From the NCBI GenBank assembly GCA_035633215.1, contig DASQFI010000054.1, forward strand, positions 62,001 to 126,000: a DNA stretch of 64,000 nucleotides, read 5' to 3'. Both the position numbers and the translations under genes were made by a program. Positions 9,053-16,585 of this stretch are shown piece by piece. The notes beneath the pieces were generated by a model. The model saw nothing but the letters and a program-made list of their open reading frames with translations. It ran no database searches and had not been told where the DNA came from. Positions within the stretch are counted from its first letter, which is position 1. Every line of letters starts with the position of its first letter. This DNA comes from DASQFI01 sp035633215 (lineage in GTDB: Bacteria; Acidobacteriota; Vicinamibacteria; Vicinamibacterales; SCN-69-37).

Positions 9053-9613
9053 GTGACGGACGTTCTGACGCTTTTCAGAGAATCAGGCGCGCTGCTCGCG
9101 GGACACTTTCGCTTGTCGTCCGGGCTGCACAGCGCCGGATACCTGCAGTGCGCGCTCGTGCTGCAGCACCCGCAGCATGCCGAAGCCCTCGGGCGTGCGC
9201 TGGCCGCGTCACTGCCGGCCGGCGGCGCGACGGCGGTCCTCTCGCCGGCGCTCGGCGGCCTGATCATTGGCCACGAAGTCGCGCGTGCGCTTGGCGTGCG
9301 CGCCGTGTTTGCCGAGCGCCCGGACGGCGCGCTGACGTTGAGGCGAGGCTTCCACCTCGACGATCACGATCGGGTCGTCGTCATCGAGGACGTCGTGACG
9401 ACCGGCGGATCCACGCGCGAGACGATGGAGGTCGCGCGAAAGGCGGGCGCCACGGTCATTGCCGCCGGCGCGGTGATCGACCGGAGCGGCGGGACGTCGG
9501 ATCTCGGCGTGCCGTTGCACGCGCTGGCCACGCTCACGCTGGCGACGTATCCGCCGGAGTCGTGTCCGCTCTGTCAGTCAGGCGCGCCGATCACCAAACC
9601 AGGATCGAGGTAG
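9053..9613 (+). CDS. pyrE: orotate phosphoribosyltransferase
   Basis: A 186-residue cytosolic enzyme that converts orotate and PRPP to OMP in de novo pyrimidine synthesis. The PRPP loop VVVIEDVVTTGGST is at about 108-121. The N-terminal segment (GHFRLSSGLHSAGYLQCA) is typical of OPRTase, and the C-terminus has CPLC followed by the PGSR ending common in this subfamily. It starts with GTG. It sits 32 bases upstream of truA and heads the housekeeping block. Confidence 0.92.
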   Translation: MTDVLTLFRESGALLAGHFRLSSGLHSAGYLQCALVLQHPQHAEALGRALAASLPAGGATAVLSPALGGLIIGHEVARALGVRAVFAERPDGALTLRRGFHLDDHDRVVVIEDVVTTGGSTRETMEVARKAGATVIAAGAVIDRSGGTSDLGVPLHALATLTLATYPPESCPLCQSGAPITKPGSR

Positions 9614-9645
9614 CGACGAGCCGCTCCGCACCGCGCGCGTGACCG

Positions 9646-10383
9646 ATGCGCACACTCAAGCTCACCCTCGCGTATGACGGGACGAACTACGTCGGCTGGC
9701 AGCGGCAGATCAACGGTCTGTCGATCCAGCAGGTCCTCGAGGAGGCGTTGGCGCCGCTCGTTGGCGATACGCCGCCCACGGCTGCCGGCGCCGGACGGAC
9801 CGACGCAGGCGTGCACGCGCTCGGTCAGGTCGCGAGCGTGCACCTCGATATCGATCTCGCGCCGTCGACCGTCCAGCGCGCGCTCAACGTCCGGCTTCCG
9901 CAGGACATTCGCGTGCTCGGCGTGGTGGATGCGACGCCCGGATTTCACGCGCAGTTCCATGCCACGGGCAAGGCCTATCGCTACCGCATCGCGACGACCG
10001 CCGTGCTCTCGCCGTTCGATCGCTGGTTCGTCTGGCACGCACCCGGGCCGCGCAGCCTCGCGGCGATGCAGCGCGCCGCCGAGCACTTCGTCGGCCGCCA
10101 CGATTTCGCGTCCTTCCAGCCCGCGGGGTCGCCGGTGCGTGACACCGTGCGGACCATTGAACGGCTGAGCGTGCACGACGCGGGCGGCGAGATCGTCATC
10201 GACGTGGAAGGCGACGGCTTCCTCCGGCACATGGTGCGCACGGTCGCCGGCACCCTGGCCGAGGTTGGCAGCGGCGCCCGCGATCCCGACTCGATCGCAG
10301 ACGTGCTGGCCGCGCGCGACCGCCGCGCCGCGGGCCAGACGCTGCCCGCCGCGGGACTCACATTGCTGTCAGTGAGATACTGA
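9646..10383 (+). CDS. truA: tRNA pseudouridine(38-40) synthase
   Basis: A 245-residue enzyme that isomerises uridine to pseudouridine at positions 38-40 of the tRNA anticodon arm. The catalytic Asp is in GAGRTDAGVHA (Asp53). The N-terminal LAYDGTNYVGWQRQ and the C-terminal FLRHMVRTVAGTLAEVG are diagnostic. It is 32 bases downstream of pyrE and is followed by an inverted word repeat that may end the pyrE-truA transcript. Confidence 0.96.
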   Translation: MRTLKLTLAYDGTNYVGWQRQINGLSIQQVLEEALAPLVGDTPPTAAGAGRTDAGVHALGQVASVHLDIDLAPSTVQRALNVRLPQDIRVLGVVDATPGFHAQFHATGKAYRYRIATTAVLSPFDRWFVWHAPGPRSLAAMQRAAEHFVGRHDFASFQPAGSPVRDTVRTIERLSVHDAGGEIVIDVEGDGFLRHMVRTVAGTLAEVGSGARDPDSIADVLAARDRRAAGQTLPAAGLTLLSVRY

Positions 10384-10393
10384 ATGAAGCAAC

Positions 10394-10518
10394 GTAGAAC
10401 TCAGAACTTAGAACTTAGAACTGAGGGCCTGGACGCATGACTCGGATCGGTTCCCACGTCCCGTGGTCAGGACGCGCGGTCCGTAGTTCTAAGTTCTGAG
10501 TTCTAAGTTCTAAGTTAC
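10394..10518. repeat. inverted array of AGAACTTAGAACT words
   Basis: The left arm (10395-10425) is made of TAGAACT, CAGAACT and TAGAACT words, and the right arm (10483-10518) holds the same words inverted (AGTTCTAAGTTCTGAG). About 57 bases lie between. The arms can pair into a long hairpin between truA and uppS. The same words recur at 45490-45558 and as fragments at the 3' ends of other genes. A terminator role is inferred. Confidence 0.75.
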
Positions 10519-10527
10519 AGTTTTTGT

Positions 10528-10533
10528 TAAGAT
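10528..10533 (+). promoter_or_regulatory. possible -10 element upstream of uppS
   Basis: TAAGAT lies 17 bases before the uppS ATG, just after the repeat hairpin. The same TTAAGAT octamer context precedes the genes at 39444 and 30976. No convincing -35 hexamer was found, and uppS lacks a Shine-Dalgarno. This is weak evidence based on recurrence only. Confidence 0.3.
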
Positions 10534-10550
10534 CCCCTTTCGCCCCACGT

Positions 10551-11345
10551 ATGGCCCAATCCGATGTGCTGGCGGTGGTGCAGGCCGGGTCGCCCGAAGA
10601 GGCCCTGGCGCGCCGCATCGACTTCGGCCGCCTGCCGCGACACGTCGCCATCATCATGGACGGCAACGGCCGATGGGCGGCGACGCGCCACCTGCCGCGC
10701 GTCGAGGGGCATCGCGCCGGCATCGACGCCGTGCGCGACACCGTGGAGACCTCGGCCCGGCTCGGCATCTCCGTGCTCACGCTCTACGCGTTCTCGGTCG
10801 AGAACTGGAAGCGGCCCGACACCGAAATCGCCGCGCTCATGGGGCTGCTGAAACACTATCTGCGCCTCGAGTTGAAGACGCTGCTCAAGAACAACATCCG
10901 GTTCCACGTGATCGGACAGCCTGAGCGGCTGAACGCCGACATCCGCGACGAGCTGGCGCTGGCCGAGAAGCGGACGAGCGGCAACACCGGCATGGTCTTC
11001 AACATCGCGCTCAGCTACGGCGGTCGTGCGGAGATCGTCGAGGCCGCGCGCCGCGCGCTCCGCGCCGGCATCGATCCGGACGCGCTCGACGAACAGCAAT
11101 TCGCCTCGTTCCTCTACACAGCCGGACAGCCCGACCCCGATCTCCTGATCCGCACGAGCGGCGAGATGCGCATCAGCAACTTTCTGCTCTGGCAGATCGC
11201 CTACGCCGAGATCTGGGTCACCGAAGCGCTGTGGCCGGATTTCCGCGCGCGGGATCTCTTCGAGGCGATCGTCGACTACCAGAAGCGCGATCGTCGGTAC
11301 GGAGCGATTGGATCCCCAAATCACCACATCCCGACATCCGTGTAG
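10551..11345 (+). CDS. uppS: undecaprenyl diphosphate synthase (isoprenyl transferase)
   Basis: A 264-residue cis-prenyltransferase that extends farnesyl diphosphate with isopentenyl diphosphate to make the C55 carrier for cell wall synthesis. The catalytic Asp is in HVAIIMDGNGRWA (Asp37). FSVENWKRP and the C-terminal DLLIRTSGEMRISNFLLWQIAYAE region are present. It opens the standard uppS-cdsA-dxr-rseP cluster. The frame extends a few codons upstream, but ATG 10551 suits the family length. Confidence 0.96.
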   Translation: MAQSDVLAVVQAGSPEEALARRIDFGRLPRHVAIIMDGNGRWAATRHLPRVEGHRAGIDAVRDTVETSARLGISVLTLYAFSVENWKRPDTEIAALMGLLKHYLRLELKTLLKNNIRFHVIGQPERLNADIRDELALAEKRTSGNTGMVFNIALSYGGRAEIVEAARRALRAGIDPDALDEQQFASFLYTAGQPDPDLLIRTSGEMRISNFLLWQIAYAEIWVTEALWPDFRARDLFEAIVDYQKRDRRYGAIGSPNHHIPTSV

Positions 11346-11445
11346 TGCCGTTCCAACTTAATGCACCAATGAGCGCCCTCGTTCACTCCAGCCAATCGGG
11401 CCGCTCCAGGAGAGCAGCCTCTTGGTGGAACAAGTTGGAACGGCA
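11346..11445. repeat. imperfect inverted repeat in the uppS-cdsA gap
   Basis: TGCCGTTCCAACTT (11346-11359) is mirrored exactly at 11432-11445, and the arms extend inward through CACCAA/TTGGTG with a four-base mismatch. The result is a roughly 28-base imperfect stem with a central loop. It lies directly after the uppS stop and overlaps the possible TTG start of cdsA at 11422. Confidence 0.7.
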
Positions 11446-11457
11446 TTAGTCATCTTG

Positions 11458-12267
11458 ATGCTTCGCATCGCCAGCGCCGTCCCGCTCATCGCGATCGTGG
11501 CCGGGACGATTTGGTGGGCGCCATGGTGGGGGACCGTCGCTCTCGCCGTGATTGCGGCCGGGTTCTGCGGGCGCGAGCTGGGCGGATTGGCCGTCCAGGC
11601 GGGCGCGGCGGTGGCGCCGGTGTTCGTCGGACTCGCCTCGGCGGCCGCGACGCTCATGACCGGTCTGCACGGTCACGCCGAGCTCGGCGTGGCCGAGGAT
11701 TCCCTCATCGGTCTGCTGCTCGCCACGATGATCGCGGCAGGGTTGGTGGCCCTGGCGTCGGGCCCGCCCGCGCCCGCGACATTCACGCGCGTCGGCATCA
11801 TCTGTCTCGCGCCGCTCTATGTCGGGCTTCCGCTCGGGGCGATCGCCCGTTCTCTCGCGCTGTTCGGTCCAGCCGCGGTCACGTGGTTCATCGCCATCAT
11901 CACCCTCAGCGACACCGCGCAGTACTACACCGGCCGGCTCGTGGGCATCCGCCAGCTCGCGCCGCTCGTGAGTCCCGCCAAGACGGTTGAAGGGGCCGCC
12001 GGCGGTTTCGCGGCCGCCGCGGTCGTCGGCGCCGCGCTCGCGGCGTGGGGCATGATCGCGCTCGAGCCGATCGTCGCCGCGATGCTCGCGGTCCTGCTCG
12101 CGGGGTTCGGGATGTGCGGCGATCTCTTCGAGTCGATGCTGAAGCGAAGCGCCGGCGTCAAGGACAGCGCGACCCTGATTCCGGGACATGGCGGTGTCCT
12201 CGACCGCCTCGACAGCTACCTCTTCGCCGGACCGGTGTTCTATCTCTTCATGAGGTTCGTCGCGTGA
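11458..12267 (+). CDS. cdsA: phosphatidate cytidylyltransferase
   Basis: A 269-residue inner membrane enzyme making CDP-diacylglycerol from phosphatidate and CTP, the branch point to all phospholipids. The C-terminal CdsA signature is complete: MLKRSAGVKDSATLIPGHGG followed by VLDRLDS. Several hydrophobic helices precede it. ATG 11458 gives the usual N-terminus (LRIASAVPLIAIVAG). TTG 11422, with AGGAGAG 7 bases upstream, is an alternative that would add 12 residues encoded by the repeat. The TGA overlaps the dxr GTG. Confidence 0.93.
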   Translation: MLRIASAVPLIAIVAGTIWWAPWWGTVALAVIAAGFCGRELGGLAVQAGAAVAPVFVGLASAAATLMTGLHGHAELGVAEDSLIGLLLATMIAAGLVALASGPPAPATFTRVGIICLAPLYVGLPLGAIARSLALFGPAAVTWFIAIITLSDTAQYYTGRLVGIRQLAPLVSPAKTVEGAAGGFAAAAVVGAALAAWGMIALEPIVAAMLAVLLAGFGMCGDLFESMLKRSAGVKDSATLIPGHGGVLDRLDSYLFAGPVFYLFMRFVA

Positions 12268-13436
12268 AGACGGTCGCCATCCTCGGCTCCACGGGATCGA
12301 TCGGCCGGAGCGCGCTGTCGGTCGTCGACGCGCACCCGGATCGGCTGCGGGTCGTGGCGCTCGCGGGCGGCGAAAACGCCGCGAGGCTCGCCGAGCAAGT
12401 CAGGAAATATCGGCCGGCCATCGTCTGCGTGGCGAGCCAGGGGGCGCTCGACGAGTTGAGGGGGCGCGTCGGACCGGGAAGCGCGACGCGCCTGGTGGCC
12501 GGCGCGGACGGGCTGCTCGCGGTCGCCACGCACGTCGAGGCGTCGCTCGTGCTGTGCGCCTCGTCCGGAACCGCCGGCCTCGAGGCCGTGCTCGCCGCCA
12601 TCGACGCCGGCAAGACCATCGCCCTGGCCAACAAAGAAGTGCTCGTCATGGCCGGCGCGCTGATGGTCGAGGCCGCCCGGCGCCGGAGGGTCCAGCTCCT
12701 GCCCGTGGACAGCGAGCACAACGCCATCCATCAATGTCTGCACGGCCGGTCGGCCGACGAAGTCCGCCGGCTCATTCTGACGGCCTCCGGCGGGCCGTTC
12801 CGGGCGCTCGATCGCGCTGCGCTCGAACGGGTTACCCCCGAGGACGCGCTGCAGCACCCAACCTGGAAAATGGGCCGGAAAATCACCATCGACTCGGCGA
12901 CGCTCATGAACAAGGGCCTCGAGGTCATCGAGGCCCACTGGTTGTTCGGTGTGTCGGGTGGCCGCATCGAGGTCGTGATCCACCCGCAGTCGATCGTGCA
13001 CTCGCTCGTCGAGCTGCGGGACGGCTCGATCATCGCGCAGCTCGGCGTCACCGACATGCGGCTGCCGATTCAGTACGCGTTCGCGTATCCGGATCGCTGG
13101 GACGGCATGCTCGCGCCGCTCGACGTGGCCGCGCTGCGGACGCTCGAGTTCGAGCCGCCCGACGAGGGCCGCTTTCCGTGTCTGCGCCTCGCCTACGCGG
13201 CGCTCGAGCGTGGCGGCGCGTGGCCGGTCGTGCTCAACGCCGCAAACGAAGTCGCCGTCGACGCGTTTCTCGCGGGCCGCATCGGCTTCGCGGCGATCCC
13301 GCAGACCATCGAGAAGGCGCTCGCCGCGGCCGATAACGCGACCAGCGTGCCGCGATCGCTCGCCGACGTTCGAGCCGCCGACGAGTGGGCCCGCGCCTTT
13401 TCCATCGAAACTCTGAGTACGTTACGATCGTCCTAG
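12264..13436 (+). CDS. dxr: 1-deoxy-D-xylulose 5-phosphate reductoisomerase
   Basis: A 390-residue cytosolic NADPH enzyme making MEP, the first committed step of non-mevalonate isoprenoid synthesis; it supplies the precursors used by UppS. The N-terminal VAILGSTGSIGRSALSVV is the NADPH fold, and ANKEVLVMAG, PVDSEHNAIHQC, LTASGGPF and TIDSATLMNKGLEVIEA are the metal- and substrate-binding segments. The GTG start overlaps the cdsA stop by four bases (GTGA), indicating translational coupling. Confidence 0.97.
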   Translation: MKTVAILGSTGSIGRSALSVVDAHPDRLRVVALAGGENAARLAEQVRKYRPAIVCVASQGALDELRGRVGPGSATRLVAGADGLLAVATHVEASLVLCASSGTAGLEAVLAAIDAGKTIALANKEVLVMAGALMVEAARRRRVQLLPVDSEHNAIHQCLHGRSADEVRRLILTASGGPFRALDRAALERVTPEDALQHPTWKMGRKITIDSATLMNKGLEVIEAHWLFGVSGGRIEVVIHPQSIVHSLVELRDGSIIAQLGVTDMRLPIQYAFAYPDRWDGMLAPLDVAALRTLEFEPPDEGRFPCLRLAYAALERGGAWPVVLNAANEVAVDAFLAGRIGFAAIPQTIEKALAAADNATSVPRSLADVRAADEWARAFSIETLSTLRSS

Positions 13437-13462
13437 CAAGTGTCGTCCTAACCCGAGATCCC

Positions 13463-14758
13463 ATGATCACAGTTCTGGCATTCCTTTTCGTTCTCGGCGT
13501 TCTTATCTTCGTCCACGAACTCGGCCACTTTCTCGTCGCGCGCTTCTATGGCGTGCGGGTCCTGACGTTTTCTCTCGGCTTTGGACCGAAGCTCCTCAAA
13601 TTCCGTCGCGGCGCCACGGAGTACTGCCTCAGCGCCATTCCGCTCGGCGGCTACGTGAAGTTGGCCGGCGAGACCGTGCAAGATCAGCGTACCGGCGAGC
13701 CCGACGAGTTCCTGTCGAAGAGCAAGTGGGTGCGCGTCCAGGTCTACCTCGCCGGTCCGGTCATGAATCTTGGACTCGCGGTCGTCGTCGTCGCGATCGT
13801 GCTGTCGCTCGGCGCCGACGTGCCGCTGTATCAGTCGTCGCCGCCGATCATCGGCACGGTTGCCGCAGGCAGCGCCGGTGAAGCCGCCGGCCTCAAGCCC
13901 GGCGATCGCGTCGTCAGCGTGGATGGTAAGCGGGTCGAGACCTGGGACGCGCTCGCCATGGAATACCTGCCCAAGGCCAATCGGGAGCTCGAGCTCGCCG
14001 TGCTCCGCGGAGGCCAGACGCTCAAGATCCACATTACGCCCCGCGCGACGGGAAAGTATGAGATTGGCGAGATCGGCATCGGCCCGATCCTTCGGCCCCA
14101 GTTCACGCAGGTCAACCCGGGCGGTCCGGCCGATCGCGCCGGCATCCGCCGAGGAGACGTCATCGTCGCGGTCGAAGGCAAGCGCGGAGTGCCGCGCGAC
14201 GCGATCGTCGAACGGTGGCGCAGGAGTTCGGGACAGCCTGTGCGACTGACCCTCGAGCGAGATGGGGAAGAGCGCGAGGTGACCGTCGTGCCGGAATCCG
14301 AAGGCGGCGTCGGGATGGTCCGCGTGCTCGTATTCCCCTACGAGGTGAAGCGCGTCGACCCCGGTCCGCTCGGGGCGCTGAAGCTCAGCGCCCAGCAGAA
14401 CTGGGACAACACCGTGCTCATTGTCAAGACGCTGGTCGGCCTGGTGACCCGGGAAACGCCGGTCCGTCAGTTGATGGGGCCGATTGCCATCGCCGAGCTT
14501 TCGGGCAGCGCCGCAGAGCTGGGCATCGTCGAGCTGCTCAATCTGATGGCGATGATCAGCCTCAACCTCGGTCTGCTGAACCTGATGCCGGTACCCGTCC
14601 TCGACGGCGGGCAGATCGCGATTCTTGCCTGGGAAGGCCTCGTTCGCCGCGACCTCAGCATTCGCGCCAAGGAGCGCATCCTCCTCGCCGGCGCGGCACT
14701 CATTGTCTTGCTGATGGTCACCGTCATCTACAACGACATTTCAAGGTTGATGAGATAG
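13463..14758 (+). CDS. rseP: RIP site-2 metalloprotease RseP
   Basis: A 431-residue inner membrane zinc protease that cuts transmembrane substrates such as anti-sigma factors and signal peptide remnants. HELGH (residues 18-22) provides zinc ligands in the first helix, and the third ligand is in NLMPVPVLDGGQI near the C-terminus. Two PDZ domains lie between (about 115-190 and 205-285). ATG 13463 gives the standard N-terminus. It lies 26 bases after dxr, completing the uppS-cdsA-dxr-rseP order. Confidence 0.94.
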   Translation: MITVLAFLFVLGVLIFVHELGHFLVARFYGVRVLTFSLGFGPKLLKFRRGATEYCLSAIPLGGYVKLAGETVQDQRTGEPDEFLSKSKWVRVQVYLAGPVMNLGLAVVVVAIVLSLGADVPLYQSSPPIIGTVAAGSAGEAAGLKPGDRVVSVDGKRVETWDALAMEYLPKANRELELAVLRGGQTLKIHITPRATGKYEIGEIGIGPILRPQFTQVNPGGPADRAGIRRGDVIVAVEGKRGVPRDAIVERWRRSSGQPVRLTLERDGEEREVTVVPESEGGVGMVRVLVFPYEVKRVDPGPLGALKLSAQQNWDNTVLIVKTLVGLVTRETPVRQLMGPIAIAELSGSAAELGIVELLNLMAMISLNLGLLNLMPVPVLDGGQIAILAWEGLVRRDLSIRAKERILLAGAALIVLLMVTVIYNDISRLMR

Positions 14759-14811
14759 GTTCAGGCTCCTCCGGGGTGCGGGGTTCCGGAACCCCGGAAC
14801 CGAGGGCGTTC

Positions 14812-16509
14812 TTATCTCTTTCTTGTGATCGGGTATGTCTTCGCGTCCTTCAACAGGTCGTCGAGGAAGTTCCAGTTCACGAGCCCATCATCTGACGTCG
14901 GCGCGATCAGATAGAACGCCAGCCGGGCGAGCGGCTGATTCATCGGCACGGCCCACGATCCGGCCGGCACCGTCACGTCGGCGGCTGGCTCCCATTTGCC
15001 TTCGAGCGTCCGGAGCGCATGCTGCTGCGTGTCGATACTGCCGGTCGGCGGCCGTGCGGTGTTGCTCGTGATGACGAACTGCTCGACGCCGCGAACCGGC
15101 GCCGTGACCTGCCGCATCTGGATGCCGTGTTTTCGCAGAAGCTCGGTCGAGCCGCTAGCCGCGGCGGGGATGTAGTACTCAGCCGGCACTTCTTCAGTGA
15201 CCGTGGGCTCGAACCAGAGCCGGTCGACCATCTGCTCGGGATTCACGACGTTCTTGCGACGATTCATGGTCGCGCCGCTCACAGGGTTCTTTTCGTCCTC
15301 GACTTCGCCCATCAGGATCTCGATCAGGCCGCCCGTCTTCTTCTGCGCCCTGGTCGCGAGCGATTTGCCGACGAGCGCTTCCTTGTCGGCGGCGGCCGTC
15401 GCCTGTTTCAGCCGGTCGATGTTCTGATTGGCGAAATTCAGCGCTTCTTCGATGAAGTAGTTGGTGGCTTTGATCCGATCCTCGAACGTCGCGTACGAGT
15501 ACGCCTCACTCAGAAGCGCGAACCGATTTCGAAGGCCGACGTAGTTGTTGTGGAAGCGGGGTATATGTTCGAACGTGCCCCAGGCGCGCGGACCGGCCGG
15601 CGGTGCTGGCTGTGCGGGCGGCGGCGGAGGGGGCTGTTGCGCCGCACCCCCGCGGCCGGCCGGGTCGGCAGCCGCGCCGCGCCCGCCTCGACCCCGTCCA
15701 CCGCCCCCTTCGACGTTGCCGTAATAGAACATGTTCCAGCCGTACTTCGCCTTCACCGTCTTCGTCACGAACGGGAACCACTCGTCTTTCATGGTCCTCA
15801 TGATGTGGTCGCTCGTGTTCGGATTGAGCGGCGGCGAGTAGGTGAGGTAGTACGCGTGGTTGGACCCATTCGACGTGTGCAGATCGAAGCCGACGTGCGG
15901 GTCGTAATCCACCCAGAGCTTGGCTGACGCCTGGCCTTCCGGCGCGTCGAGCTTCATGTAGTCGCGATTGAGGTTGATGTTCTGCGCCTGCGCACGCGTC
16001 CCCATCCCGTTGATCGGCCCGTTCTGGCGCCCGCGGTTCTGACCGAACTTCTCGTTGCCGTCGATGTTGTAGATGGGGGTGACGATGAACACCATCGTTC
16101 GGAGCCAGTCGGCGTGCTGGCCCAGCGCGAACTCGCGGAGCAGGATCTGGGCCGACTCCTTGCCCTCGACCTCGCCGGCGTGGATGTTGCCCTGGATGTG
16201 CACACGGAGCCGGTTCGTGGCGCGCACCGATGCCGCGCTCGCGTCCTTCAGACCCGTCCCGACCACGGCCATCGGCATCTCGCGGCCCTCGAAGGTCTTC
16301 CCGTACGTGGTGTAGAAGATGTTGGGGGAGGCCGCGTCGACCGCCTTCATGAACCTGACCACGTCCTCGTAGGTGGACGTGGATTTGAACTCCGAGGCCT
16401 CCGCCGTCGTCTTGAGATCCTTGATTGACGCGCCCTGGTGGCCTCGTCCAATGGATGAAAATCCGGCGAAGATGGCGACAAAAACCGTCAGAACACTTCT
16501 GCGAAACAT
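14812..16509 (-). CDS. secreted M14 family zinc carboxypeptidase
   Basis: A 565-residue secreted metallopeptidase. A signal peptide (MFRRSVLTVFVAIFAGFSS) is followed by the M14 catalytic domain, with zinc ligands His and Glu in NIHAGEVEGKE and the third His in GFDLHTSNG. A long Gly/Arg/Pro-rich insert (GGGRGRGGRGAAADP and a run of prolines) interrupts the domain near residues 265-305. The frame opens upstream, but ATG 16509 has a GAGGAG Shine-Dalgarno five bases away. It probably trims peptides, matching the other scavenging peptidases here. Confidence 0.88.
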   Translation of the reverse strand: MFRRSVLTVFVAIFAGFSSIGRGHQGASIKDLKTTAEASEFKSTSTYEDVVRFMKAVDAASPNIFYTTYGKTFEGREMPMAVVGTGLKDASAASVRATNRLRVHIQGNIHAGEVEGKESAQILLREFALGQHADWLRTMVFIVTPIYNIDGNEKFGQNRGRQNGPINGMGTRAQAQNINLNRDYMKLDAPEGQASAKLWVDYDPHVGFDLHTSNGSNHAYYLTYSPPLNPNTSDHIMRTMKDEWFPFVTKTVKAKYGWNMFYYGNVEGGGGRGRGGRGAAADPAGRGGAAQQPPPPPPAQPAPPAGPRAWGTFEHIPRFHNNYVGLRNRFALLSEAYSYATFEDRIKATNYFIEEALNFANQNIDRLKQATAAADKEALVGKSLATRAQKKTGGLIEILMGEVEDEKNPVSGATMNRRKNVVNPEQMVDRLWFEPTVTEEVPAEYYIPAAASGSTELLRKHGIQMRQVTAPVRGVEQFVITSNTARPPTGSIDTQQHALRTLEGKWEPAADVTVPAGSWAVPMNQPLARLAFYLIAPTSDDGLVNWNFLDDLLKDAKTYPITRKR

Positions 16510-16568
16510 ACCGGCTCCTCGGCCCGGAATCGTATCAGGCTTTCCGGGCAGAACCCCTTTACCCGTCA

Positions 16569-16574
16569 TATAAT
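16569..16574 (+). promoter_or_regulatory. possible -10 box (TATAAT) upstream of the GNAT-aminotransferase gene
   Basis: A perfect TATAAT lies 11 bases before GTG 16586, in the gap between divergent genes. No matching -35 sequence was found. The distance implies a very short or absent leader. Confidence 0.4.
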
Positions 16575-16585
16575 CCGGCACCATC

